From RZZS01 sp964498755 (GTDB taxonomy: Bacteria > Pseudomonadota > Alphaproteobacteria > Micavibrionales > Micavibrionaceae): a DNA stretch of 25,578 bases. Below the pieces are notes generated by a model. It made no database searches. It had not been told where the DNA came from and saw only the letters and a list, made by a program, of their open reading frames with translations. Made by a program: the position numbers and the translations under genes. Every line of letters starts with the position of its first letter. Position 1 is the first letter of the stretch. The DNA lies in NCBI GenBank assembly GCA_964498755.1, contig CAZCIB010000033.1, positions 1 to 25,578 on the forward strand, in the 5' to 3' direction. Positions 1-6,952 of the stretch are shown in pieces.

Positions 1-53
1 CAGTGAATCATAAATCTCATCGCCTATCAGATATTTCTCACGCGATTACCCTG

Positions 54-89
54 CACAACAGCCGGGTTGGCTTTGCCTTGCGTTTTTTT
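54..89 (-). repeat. Diverged second copy of the gatB 3'-end sequence
   Basis: This 36-bp stretch matches gatB bases 663-698 in the same orientation with only four mismatches. All four fall at third codon positions of the gatB frame and are synonymous (Val, Ala, Gln, Lys). Read on the minus strand it encodes KKTQGKANPAVV, as in GatB, and then loses similarity and reaches a TGA about nine codons later. It begins directly at the stop codon of the DUF2442 gene and in the same frame. The purely synonymous divergence implies the copy was once part of a working gatB. I infer a remnant of a displaced gatB 3' end; a local duplication is the alternative. Bases 1-53 show nothing I recognise. Confidence 0.7.
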
Positions 90-370
90 TATTCTACAGT
101 TTGCAGAGCCTTGAGTAAGTTTTCATAGAGCGTATCAGGCGCGATATCAAGTTCTCCCGGCCAACAAGGAGCTCCGTACTCATCAAGCGTGACCCGTTGA
201 AAGAAGTCCGGGTCTTTTAAAGCGTTGAATACGCCGCCACGCTCTAACAAATACGACATGTCGATTTCGCCGGAAAGTCCATCCTGGAATTCGATGAGCA
301 GGTGGTGGTTCCGCATAGGCGCAACCTTGGTAAGGTATCTTGCTTCCATTCCTGAATCTATAGTCTTCAT
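89..370 (-). CDS. DUF2442 domain protein
   Basis: The 93-residue product has the DUF2442 pattern: a hydrophobic beta-strand start (HHLLIEFQDGLSGEIDMSYLL), a GGVF turn followed by LKDPDFFQRVTLDEYG, then WPGELDIAPDTLYENL at the end. Length is normal for the family, whose biochemical role is not established. An AGAAGG Shine-Dalgarno lies about 8 nt before the ATG. The start overlaps the stop of the upstream DUF4160 reading frame by four bases (ATGA), so the pair was probably translationally coupled. DUF4160 and DUF2442 genes commonly occur side by side and have been suggested as toxin-antitoxin-like pairs; that role is unproven and is not shown by this sequence. The surrounding DNA is visibly AT-richer than gatB, which fits acquisition. 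The family call is firm, the function is not. Confidence 0.8.
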   Translation of the reverse strand: MKTIDSGMEARYLTKVAPMRNHHLLIEFQDGLSGEIDMSYLLERGGVFNALKDPDFFQRVTLDEYGAPCWPGELDIAPDTLYENLLKALQTVE

Positions 371-627
371 TGCAGACCTTCTATTCTTTCCGGGGGTTGC
401 CCGTTGCGAGCGCGTTCCCAGTTTTTAAAAAGTTCTTTTCTGTGCTCTATTTCCCATTCAACGACCATGCTTTACGCGCGGCGCGGCAGTTTACCTTCGA
501 TGATTTCAAATGTATCAAGATTAATACTAGCACGAAAATCACCGTACTTAACATGAAAATGCGGTGGATTATGATCGTCGTAAAACATCATGATGACAAT
601 TCCGAAAAATTCTGAAATTTTTGGCAT
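367..627 (-). pseudogene. DUF4160 gene interrupted by an in-frame stop codon
   Basis: Reading from the ATG at 627 gives MPKISEFFGIVIMMFYDDHN, then PPHFHVKYGDFRASINLDTF, EIIEGKLPRRA, a TAA stop at 474-472, and in the same frame SMVVEWEIEHRKELFKNWER and ARNGQPPERIEGLQ. Apart from the stop this is a full-length DUF4160 protein (86 codons): the DDHNPPHFHVKYG motif lies before it and the VVEW..EHR.EL..NW motif after it. One base change would restore it. The start lies five bases after the gatB stop, so it may be transcribed with gatB; its end overlaps the DUF2442 start by four bases. It could be a genuine nonsense mutation inactivating one partner of the pair, a site of readthrough, or a base-calling error. 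The intact remainder suggests the change is recent. Confidence 0.8.
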
Positions 628-632
628 CGTTT

Positions 633-2084
633 TTAACTTAATTTTTCCTTCAACAATTCATTCACCACGGCCGGGTTGGCTTTGCCCTGCGTCTTTTTCA
701 TGACCTGGCCGACGAAAAAGCCGAAGAGCTTGTCCTTGCCGCCTTTATAGGCCGCGACGTTGTCCGGGTTTTCCGCGATGACCTCGTCAACGATCTTTTC
801 AATCGCGCCGGTGTCGGTGACCTGTTTAAGGCCTTTTTCCTCGACGATAACGGCGGCGTCCTTACCCGTTTCATACATCTCGGCGAAGACGTCCTTGGCG
901 ATCTTGCCGGAGATCGTGTTGTCGGCGATCAGTTCAATAAGGCCGCCAAGCTGAGCGGCTGAAATAGGTGATTGTTTAATCGTTTGTCCGTTTTTGTTCA
1001 ACAAGCCTAGTAACTCGTTGATCACCCAGTTCGCCGCCATTTTTGCGTCGCGCCCGCTTGCGACGGTTTCAAAATAATCGGCGCGGGGGCACTCGGCAAT
1101 CAAAACGCTCGCGTCATAAAGCGAGAGCCCGTAATCGCCCATGAATCTTTTTTTCTTCTGATCGGGGAGCTCGGGAAGCGTCTGCTTGATTTCCTCGATC
1201 CATTCGTTATTAACCTCGAGCGGCAGCAGGTCCGGATCAGGGAAATAGCGGTAATCGTGCGCTTCCTCCTTGGAGCGCATCGAGCGCGTCACGCCCTTGG
1301 CCGGGTCCCAGAGCCGGGTTTCCTGATCGATCTTGCCGCCGTCCTCAATGATTTCGATCTGGCGGCGGGCCTCGTAATCAATGGCCATCTGCACGGCCTT
1401 GACCGAGTTGACGTTCTTGATTTCACAGCGCGTGCCGAGTTCGTCGCCCGGCTTGCGCACGGATACGTTGACGTCGGCGCGCATCGAGCCTTCTTCCATA
1501 TTGCCGTTACAGGTGCCAAGGTATCGCAAAATCATGCGCAGCTTGGAGAGATAGGCGGCGGCTTCCTCCGCGCCCCTGATATCCGGCTCAGAAACGATTT
1601 CCATCAGCGCGCAGCCTGAGCGGTTTAAATCGACAAAGGACTTGCGCGGGTGCTGGTCGTGCAGGGACTTGCCCGCGTCCTGTTCCATATGCAGGCGCGT
1701 GATGCCGATTTCCTTGATCGTGCCGTCGGGCAGGTCGATTTCAATGACGCCCTTGCCGACGATCGGATGCTGATACTGGGAAATCTGGTAACCCTGCGGC
1801 AGATCGGGATAAAAGTAGTTTTTGCGCTCGAAGACGGAAACATTGTTGATCTCGGCGTTGAGGCCAAGGCCCGTGCGCACGGCCTGCTCGACGCATTTTT
1901 CGTTCAGTACGGGCAGCATGCCGGGCATGGCCGCGTCAACGAGGCTGACGTGAGAATTTGGCGGCGCGCCGAATTCCGCCGAAGCCCCGGAAAAGAGTTT
2001 GGAATTGGCGATCACTTGCGCATGGACCTCCATGCCGATCACCACTTCCCATTCGCCCGTTTCGCCTTTAATTAAATCTGCCAT
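633..2084 (-). CDS. gatB: Asp-tRNA(Asn)/Glu-tRNA(Gln) amidotransferase subunit B
   Basis: GatB activates the misacylated Glu or Asp on tRNA by phosphorylation and, with GatA as ammonia donor, converts it to Gln- or Asn-tRNA. The 483-residue protein has the normal family length. It opens with WEVVIGMEVHAQV, contains the conserved VFERKNYFYPDLPQGYQISQ stretch near residues 84-103, the block SFVDLNRSG.ALMEIVSEPD near 150-170, EEGSMRADVNVS near 198-209 and the RYFPDPDLLP block. It ends in the helical GatB/YqeY tail (FFVGQVMKKTQGKANP...VNELLKEKLS). The ATG at 2084 matches the usual start of the family, although its Shine-Dalgarno is weak. It is the last gene of gatC-gatA-gatB, separated from gatA by a 194-base gap holding a large inverted repeat. 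Its 3' end is repeated at 54-89. Confidence 0.98.
   Translation of the reverse strand: MADLIKGETGEWEVVIGMEVHAQVIANSKLFSGASAEFGAPPNSHVSLVDAAMPGMLPVLNEKCVEQAVRTGLGLNAEINNVSVFERKNYFYPDLPQGYQISQYQHPIVGKGVIEIDLPDGTIKEIGITRLHMEQDAGKSLHDQHPRKSFVDLNRSGCALMEIVSEPDIRGAEEAAAYLSKLRMILRYLGTCNGNMEEGSMRADVNVSVRKPGDELGTRCEIKNVNSVKAVQMAIDYEARRQIEIIEDGGKIDQETRLWDPAKGVTRSMRSKEEAHDYRYFPDPDLLPLEVNNEWIEEIKQTLPELPDQKKKRFMGDYGLSLYDASVLIAECPRADYFETVASGRDAKMAANWVINELLGLLNKNGQTIKQSPISAAQLGGLIELIADNTISGKIAKDVFAEMYETGKDAAVIVEEKGLKQVTDTGAIEKIVDEVIAENPDNVAAYKGGKDKLFGFFVGQVMKKTQGKANPAVVNELLKEKLS
663..698 (-). repeat. gatB 3'-end segment that is repeated at 54-89
   Basis: This part of the gatB coding sequence (KKTQGKANPAVV codons) is the intact partner of the copy at 54-89; 32 of 36 bases agree. 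The two copies are direct repeats 609 bases apart and enclose the DUF4160/DUF2442 module, the arrangement expected if the module entered at the 3' end of gatB and restored the gene's tail. Confidence 0.7.
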
Positions 2085-2108
2085 GTTCGTTTGCCTGTTG
2101 TTTTTATA

Positions 2109-2275
2109 TTTTTAACCACTAAGGACACTAAGATCACTAAGATTTTTGTTGCGCCGCGCCGAAGGCGCAAAAAGAACAACGTCCCTTAATAAGCCGCTCA
2201 TGCCTGTATCTAATTGCGCATCGCGCTTTCTCACGCAGTCATCTTAGTGTTCTTAGAGCCCTTAGTGGTTAAAAA
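2109..2275. repeat. 167-bp inverted-repeat element between gatA and gatB
   Basis: The two ends, 2109-2143 and 2241-2275, form an inverted repeat of 35 bases with three mismatches. Each arm is made of a motif with a 9-base period: CACTAAG occurs three times in the left arm, and CTTAG-type units recur in the right arm. The roughly 97-base interior holds a small GCGCC-GAA-GGCGC hairpin and no open reading frame. The element starts three bases after the gatA stop and fills almost the whole gap inside an operon. As RNA it would form a long stem that could lower gatB expression relative to gatCA or protect the upstream message. It resembles a palindromic intergenic repeat or MITE-like unit; no flanking target duplication is evident. 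Confidence 0.75.
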
Positions 2276-2278
2276 AGC

Positions 2279-3766
2279 TCAAGCCGCTTTCTTATCAATC
2301 ATCTGCGGCAGGGCGGTGAAATTGGCGGCGCGCTCGATGACGTCGCCGACGCGAAAGACGGTTTCCTCGTCCCAGTGCTTGCCGATGATCTGTAAACCTA
2401 AAGGCAGGCCGTTGGCGTCAAGGCCCGCCGGAACGGACATGCCGGGCAGGCCCGCGAGATTCACGGTTACGGTGAAGAGGTCATTGAGATACATCTTGAC
2501 AGGGTCGTCCTCATTTTCACCAATAGCAAAAGCCGCGCTTGGCGCGGTCGGGGTTAACAGCGCGTCGCATTTCTCATAGGCGTCGAGAAAGTCCTTTTGA
2601 ATAAGACGCCGGATTTTCTGCGCCTTGACATAGTAGGCGTCATAATAGCCCGCCGACAAAACGTACGTGCCGATCAAAATCCTGCGCGTAACCTCGTCGC
2701 CAAAACCAGCCGCGCGGGTTTTCTCGTACGTGTCAATGAGGTTCTCGCCTTCGGCGCGCAGCCCGTAGCGCACGCCGTCATAGCGCGCGAGGTTTGAGGA
2801 CGCCTCTGCCGGGGCGATAATATAATAGGCGGGCAGGGCGTATTTGGTATGCGGCAGGGTGACGTCGACGATTTCCGCGCCGGCGTCTTTCAGCCAGTCC
2901 ACGCCTTTCTGCCAGAGATCCTCGATTTCCCGGGGCATGCCGTCCGCGCGGTATTCTTTAGGAATTCCGATTCTAAGGCCCTTAACGTCGCCCACAAGCG
3001 CCTTTTCGAAGTCAGGTACGGGAATATTGGCGGACGTGCTGTCTTTCGGGTCGTAGCCGGACATGGAGCGCAGTAAAATTGCGCAGTCTCGGGTCGTCCG
3101 GGCAATCGGTCCGGCCTGATCCAGCGAGGAAGCGAACGCGACGATCCCCCAGCGCGAGCAGCGCCCGTAAGTGGGCTTGATGCCCGTAATGCCGCAGAAG
3201 CTTGCGGGCTGGCGGATCGAGCCGCCGGTATCCGTGCCCGTTGCGCCCATTGCCGCGCGCGCCGCGACGATCGCCGCTGAGCCGCCGCTTGAGCCGCCGG
3301 GGACGAGGTCCTTGTCCGGTTGCGCGGCGTTGCGCCAGGGCGAAATCACGTTGCCGTACGCGCTGGTGGTGTTCGATGAGCCCATTGCGAATTCGTCCAG
3401 CGCGACTTTGCCGAGCATGACCGCGCCATCGCGGAACATATTGGTCGTGACGGTCGACTCATATTGCGGGATAAAGCCCTCGAGAATACGGCTCGATGCC
3501 GTGGTCTGTACGCCCTTCGTGCAATAAAGGTCCTTGATCGCAAGCGGTATGCCGTCCAGCGGCCCGGCGCTGCAATCGCTGCGGCGTTTGTCAGATTCTT
3601 TCGCCTGTTCCAGCGCAAGTTCCGGCGTAAAGGTAACAAAGGCGTTTAAACTCTCGGCGACTCCACAGGCCTCAATATGCGCCTGCGTCAGCTCAGTGGC
3701 GGTAAAGTCTTTGCTCTCAAGCCCCTTAAGGGCGTCCGCGATAGTGAGATGGGTGAGGTTGGTCAA
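2279..3766 (-). CDS. gatA: Asp-tRNA(Asn)/Glu-tRNA(Gln) amidotransferase subunit A
   Basis: GatA is the glutaminase of GatCAB: an amidase-signature enzyme that releases ammonia from glutamine and passes it to GatB. The 495-residue sequence shows the catalytic Lys-cisSer-Ser triad at Lys78 (PLAIKD), Ser159 (PGGSSGGSAA) and Ser183 (GTDTGGSIRQPASF); the spacing of 24 between the two serines is that of known GatA proteins. The C-terminal half carries APAEASSNLARYDGVRYG and the LPGMSVPAG.D..GLPLGLQIIG block typical of the family. The ATG at 3766 follows the gatC stop by five bases, so the two are co-transcribed. Three bases after its stop the inverted-repeat element at 2109-2275 begins. Confidence 0.98.
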   Translation of the reverse strand: MTNLTHLTIADALKGLESKDFTATELTQAHIEACGVAESLNAFVTFTPELALEQAKESDKRRSDCSAGPLDGIPLAIKDLYCTKGVQTTASSRILEGFIPQYESTVTTNMFRDGAVMLGKVALDEFAMGSSNTTSAYGNVISPWRNAAQPDKDLVPGGSSGGSAAIVAARAAMGATGTDTGGSIRQPASFCGITGIKPTYGRCSRWGIVAFASSLDQAGPIARTTRDCAILLRSMSGYDPKDSTSANIPVPDFEKALVGDVKGLRIGIPKEYRADGMPREIEDLWQKGVDWLKDAGAEIVDVTLPHTKYALPAYYIIAPAEASSNLARYDGVRYGLRAEGENLIDTYEKTRAAGFGDEVTRRILIGTYVLSAGYYDAYYVKAQKIRRLIQKDFLDAYEKCDALLTPTAPSAAFAIGENEDDPVKMYLNDLFTVTVNLAGLPGMSVPAGLDANGLPLGLQIIGKHWDEETVFRVGDVIERAANFTALPQMIDKKAA

Positions 3767-3771
3767 AATTG

Positions 3772-4059
3772 TTACTCCACGATCTTCTGCACAACGTAAT
3801 AACCTTCCTGCTCTTCCGGCGCATTGGCGAGGACGGCTTCGGCGATCTCTCCGTCATTGACCGCGTCTTCGCGCAGATGCGGGGCGATGTCGACGACATT
3901 GGCGAGCGGGGCGACGTTGTCGGTATTAACTTCGCCAAGCTGCTCGACGAACTGCATGATCCCGCCGAGCTGCGGGGCGAGTTCTGCGGCGCGCTCCTCG
4001 CTCAATTCGATCCGCGCAAGCCTTGCGACGCGTTTGACTGTATCGATGTCCATGGACAT
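3772..4059 (-). CDS. gatC: Asp-tRNA(Asn)/Glu-tRNA(Gln) amidotransferase subunit C
   Basis: GatC is the small subunit that wraps around the GatA-GatB interface and stabilises the complex. At 95 residues it has the standard length and pattern: TVKRVARLARIELSEERA near the start, then the conserved central segment (IMQFVEQLGEVNTDNVAPLANV) and a C-terminal LREDAVNDG..AEAVLANAPE...GYYVVQKIVE. The ATG at 4059 has an AAGGG Shine-Dalgarno about 10 nt upstream; a second in-frame ATG two codons later is possible. It is the first gene of the gatCAB operon and diverges from ruvX across a short 58-base region, which should hold both promoters. Confidence 0.97.
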   Translation of the reverse strand: MSMDIDTVKRVARLARIELSEERAAELAPQLGGIMQFVEQLGEVNTDNVAPLANVVDIAPHLREDAVNDGEIAEAVLANAPEEQEGYYVVQKIVE

Positions 4060-4117
4060 GCTTGTATTCCCTTCATTTTCAGAAGTATTCTTCTAGCACT
4101 TGGAAAAGAGCTGCGCA
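4060..4117. promoter_or_regulatory. Divergent gatC / ruvX intergenic region with a small palindrome
   Basis: The only non-coding DNA between two divergent genes, so promoters for both are expected here or in the flanking coding ends. It contains the palindrome AGAAG-TATT-CTTCT at 4081-4094, a candidate operator or chance repeat. No convincing -35/-10 pair is visible on either strand. Confidence 0.3.
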
Positions 4118-4627
4118 ATGCCCATTGACCGCCTTGAACATATCGCCGGAGAATTCCCGCAAAACGTTCCGCTACTCGGGCTGGACGTCGGCAGGAAGAC
4201 GATCGGCGTCGCTGTAAGCGATTCAGCGCAATCTCTGGCAACGCCTTTACAAACCATCAAACGCGCGAAATTTGCGGCGGATATGGCGGCGCTGACGCTG
4301 ATTATAAAGGAATACGGAGCAGGGGCTCTTGTCCTCGGCTATCCTGTTAACATGGACGGCAGCGAGGGGCCTTCTTGCGATTTCGCGCGTTCGTTCGCCG
4401 ATGAAATGATGAAGCGCCCTGAAATCGCAGGGAAAATTTCATGCGCCGCGCTCTGGGACGAACGTTTATCCACAGTCTCTGTGAAAGAAATGGTGGATAA
4501 CGCTGTGGATATTAACAAAGGGAAAAAACGCGGCGCAAAAGAAAACGGCCTGATCGACAAACTCGCCGCGCAGGTTATTCTTCAAGGGGCTCTGGATTAC
4601 CTGAGGCGGAGCCGCCATACCGCATAA
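4118..4627 (+). CDS. ruvX: Putative pre-16S rRNA nuclease / Holliday junction resolvase-like RuvX (YqgF)
   Basis: YqgF proteins have an RNase H-like fold; the E. coli enzyme is implicated in maturing the 5' end of 16S rRNA, and the name RuvX comes from a proposed resolvase role. The 169-residue product carries the family motif LLGLDVGRKTIGVAVSDS at about residues 19-36, the VLGYPVNMDGSEGP motif in the middle and WDERLSTVSV near residue 115, with a late acidic IDKLAAQVILQGALD segment. I chose the ATG at 4118 because GGAAAAGAG lies about 8 nt before it; an in-frame TTG at 4100 would put that site inside the gene. It is divergent from gatC, a common neighbour in alphaproteobacteria. Its 3' end overlaps the convergent metallopeptidase gene by 53 bases. 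Confidence 0.93.
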   Translation: MPIDRLEHIAGEFPQNVPLLGLDVGRKTIGVAVSDSAQSLATPLQTIKRAKFAADMAALTLIIKEYGAGALVLGYPVNMDGSEGPSCDFARSFADEMMKRPEIAGKISCAALWDERLSTVSVKEMVDNAVDINKGKKRGAKENGLIDKLAAQVILQGALDYLRRSRHTA

Positions 4628-5303
4628 GCTCATGCCCGCTGGCGCGGATCCATGTATGACCCTCAAGATAATTATCGGACAGAGCGCGGCAGGTATTCCA
4701 GAACGCCTTGCTGTGGTTCATATGCTTGAGGTGGGCGACTTCATGGGCGACGACGTAATCGAGCGCGGCTTCCGGCGCGAAAATCAGCCGCCATGAAAAG
4801 GACAGGTCGCCTCTGGAGGAGCAGCTGCCCCAGCGGCTTTTCGTGTCGCGCACCGTGATGTTTCCCGCCTTTTTTCCGAGCCGCGCGGCCTTGTCCCGCG
4901 CTAGCGCCGTGATATGCGATTTGGCGCGGGATTTCAGGTCGCGAATAATCCGGCTTTCCGGTTCTCCGCGATTAGTTAAAACAATATAAGCGTTTTGTAA
5001 CAACGCGGTATTCGTTGTTTTTAAGCCAGTGTTGTAGCAAATGCGTATTTGCCGGAGCTGGCCAAACAGCGGCAATTCCGCGCCGTGCGTAAAGGGAATC
5101 TGCGCGGGCAGCCCGGCAACGCGCGCGTTGATCCAGTCCGCATGCTGTTCGGCGAACAGGTATGCTTTTTCAAGCTTCATGCGTTTGGGCACGACGAGGT
5201 TGACGACGCGGTCTTTCGTATCGAGCCGCAGGGCCACGCGCCGCGCGCGCGGACTGATTTTAAGGCGAAGATGTTCGGATATTTCTGATAAAGCGCGCTC
5301 CAT
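4575..5303 (-). CDS. YgjP-like (DUF45/M48-type) zinc metallopeptidase
   Basis: A 242-residue soluble protein of the YgjP/DUF45 family, predicted zinc-dependent metallohydrolases related to SprT and M48 peptidases; the natural substrate is unknown. The zinc site is clear: HEVAH at residues 187-191, followed by NHSKAFW with the probable third ligand His197. Upstream is the family's signature TKSRWGSCSSRGDLSFSWRL (about 154-173). The N-terminal part (LRLKISPRARRVALRLD...VVNLVVPKR) is the usual beta-rich lead-in. No signal peptide or membrane segment is seen. The last 18 codons run into the 3' end of convergent ruvX, so the two messages would be complementary over 53 bases. The start lies 70 bases from the divergent CbiB-like gene. 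Confidence 0.9.
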   Translation of the reverse strand: MERALSEISEHLRLKISPRARRVALRLDTKDRVVNLVVPKRMKLEKAYLFAEQHADWINARVAGLPAQIPFTHGAELPLFGQLRQIRICYNTGLKTTNTALLQNAYIVLTNRGEPESRIIRDLKSRAKSHITALARDKAARLGKKAGNITVRDTKSRWGSCSSRGDLSFSWRLIFAPEAALDYVVAHEVAHLKHMNHSKAFWNTCRALSDNYLEGHTWIRASGHELMRYGGSASGNPEPLEE

Positions 5304-5373
5304 GCCTCGTCATAGCATGTAATGCCCGCTTTTGTCATTGAGCATGCGGCAAGGCCAGCGTAAAATTTATGCG

Positions 5374-6378
5374 ATGAATGTTTTCTCTCTTGAATACTGG
5401 TTTGCCTACGCGCTTGTGGACAGGGCCCTTATTTCGGTTGTCGCGCTTGTCCTGACGTTTTTAATCGGCCTTGTTTTTAAGCCCTTCGCGGGCCGTGCGA
5501 TTCCCCTCTGGGTTCAGGCGCAGGAGTATCTATTTACAGGCATTGGCGAGAGGCTCGACCGCAGAAAACGCGGCAAGGGCGCGCTTGTCATGCGCGGTTT
5601 TTTCTTTGCGCTGATTGTAACGGTATTCAACTGCGCCGCCGCATTCGCCTTGCTTGCCTTGTGCCGGGAAATTCCGTTTCTTTACGGATTTATTCACGTA
5701 GCGGCGTTAAGTCTGGCGCTTTCGAGCGGCAGCGTGATTTTCGTACTGTCCAGATTGTACAGGGCCATGCGCGAGAAAAAGCCGCTTGAGGGCGGATATT
5801 GCGGCGCAGCGCGCACCTTTCACATTTATCTGAGCAACCTTGACGATTACGGTATCACGCGCGCGGGCGCGCTTTTCAGCGTCCGGAGCTTTGCCGCCTA
5901 TACGCTCGCGCCGGTTTTCTGGTATGTAATCGCGAGCCTTCCGGGGCTGTTGATCTGGGCGGGCTTTGCGTTTCTGGAGCGGCGATTCGGCAAAGACGGC
6001 TATGGCGGCGAGTTTAGCCGTCTGCCGCATTTTCTCGACCTTTGCTTCGGCTTGATTCCCCGGTTTTTATCGGCCCTGATTTTCGTTATCGTTTCCGCCT
6101 TCACGCCGAAGGCGGGCGTTGCGCGAGCCCTGAAATCGTTCGGGAAAAATCCGGGCAAGCAGGGCTTCGCGGCGCATGTCGTGGCCAGCAGCCTTGATAT
6201 AACGCTGGGCGGTCCTGTTACGGATCTGGACGGCGTGAAAAGGAACTACGGCTGGATCGGCCCGGAAGGCGCAACCGCGCGTCTCGAGGCGGGGCACCTG
6301 AAACGCATTATCTATATGCTCTGCGTCGCGCAGTTTTTGGTTTTGTGCGTTTTGCTCGTGAGCGTTCTTGCAGCTTGA
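5374..6378 (+). CDS. Divergent CbiB/CobD-family membrane protein
   Basis: A hydrophobic 334-residue protein with about five membrane segments (near residues 15-40, 75-95, 105-130, 190-215 and 315-334). Its order of features matches CbiB/CobD, the membrane enzyme that joins aminopropanol phosphate to cobyric acid in cobalamin synthesis: LAPVFWYVIASLPGLLIWAG corresponds to the family's VAPLFW..L.GLPG block, LIPRFLSALIF to the N.IPARL.AL block, and the C-terminal PEGATARLEAGHLKRIIYM to the end of the family. However, the ESLAEN..DG motif before APLFW is shortened and replaced by VRSFAAYTLAP, so enzymatic activity is doubtful. No other cobalamin gene is nearby. Start choice is uncertain: ATG 5374 precedes the first hydrophobic segment, while ATG 5344 and TTG 5332 are in frame, none with a clear Shine-Dalgarno. 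Function is inferred. Confidence 0.6.
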   Translation: MNVFSLEYWFAYALVDRALISVVALVLTFLIGLVFKPFAGRAIPLWVQAQEYLFTGIGERLDRRKRGKGALVMRGFFFALIVTVFNCAAAFALLALCREIPFLYGFIHVAALSLALSSGSVIFVLSRLYRAMREKKPLEGGYCGAARTFHIYLSNLDDYGITRAGALFSVRSFAAYTLAPVFWYVIASLPGLLIWAGFAFLERRFGKDGYGGEFSRLPHFLDLCFGLIPRFLSALIFVIVSAFTPKAGVARALKSFGKNPGKQGFAAHVVASSLDITLGGPVTDLDGVKRNYGWIGPEGATARLEAGHLKRIIYMLCVAQFLVLCVLLVSVLAA

Positions 6379-6379
6379 T

Positions 6380-6946
6380 CTAGTCCAGACCGTCTTCGCG
6401 CGGGGCGAATTTGTTGATAATGCGCTGTAGTGACCGGCGGTGCATTTTTAAAAGTCTTGCCGTCAGCGCCATGTTCCGGTCGTTTTGCTCGTAAACGCGC
6501 AGGATGTGTTCCCAGCGGACGCGGTCGGCGTTCATCGGCTCGGCCGGCGGGGCCGGAATTTCCGTTTCTTCGCCTTGCAGGAGCGCATTCACGATCGAAT
6601 CCGGATCAGCCGGCTTTGCGAGATAGTCTATCGCGCCCGCTTTTACGGCGGCGACGGCGGTAGCGATATTACCGAAAGCCGTCAGAATAACAATGCGACA
6701 ACCGGGCAGTTGATCAGGCAGCGCCTTCGCCAGTTCAAGCCCGTTATCCTCGCCAATGCGCATATCCACCAGCGCGTAATCGGGCGGGGACTCTTTCGCA
6801 ACGTTCAGGGCTTCTTCCTGATTATACGCCGTCACGGTTTCAAAGCCGCGCTTGCCGAGGCTAAGGGCCAGTCTGTCAGCCAGAACCTCATCGTCATCGA
6901 CGATCAGCAATCGGCCTATGGTATTCCTGTTCCCAGTTTCTGTCAT
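6380..6946 (-). CDS. regA: Redox response regulator RegA/PrrA/ActR family
   Basis: A global transcription regulator that responds to redox state and, in photosynthetic and other alphaproteobacteria, controls respiration, carbon and nitrogen fixation and related genes. The 188-residue protein has a receiver domain with acidic pocket Asp17-Asp19 (LLIVDDDE), phospho-acceptor Asp61 (YALVDMRI), Thr89 (VILTAFGN) and Lys111 (YLAKPAD). A proline-rich linker (IPAPPAEP) leads to the Fis-type helix-turn-helix, whose MNADRVRWEHILRVYE and LKMHRRSLQRIINKFAPRE segments are hallmarks of this family. It begins six bases after the regB stop, so the pair is one operon. Its end faces the CbiB-like gene with one base between stops, leaving no room for a separate terminator. 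Confidence 0.95.
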   Translation of the reverse strand: MTETGNRNTIGRLLIVDDDEVLADRLALSLGKRGFETVTAYNQEEALNVAKESPPDYALVDMRIGEDNGLELAKALPDQLPGCRIVILTAFGNIATAVAAVKAGAIDYLAKPADPDSIVNALLQGEETEIPAPPAEPMNADRVRWEHILRVYEQNDRNMALTARLLKMHRRSLQRIINKFAPREDGLD

Positions 6947-6952
6947 ATCTGT

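Noticed and set aside
370..615. 81-codon open frame on the plus strand opposite the DUF4160 frame
   Set aside because: The minus strand holds both halves of a DUF4160 protein in one frame, which explains the region better.
4100..4117. TTG start giving ruvX six extra residues
   Set aside because: The GGAAAAGAG ribosome site would then be inside the gene; the ATG at 4118 has proper spacing and starts where homologues start.
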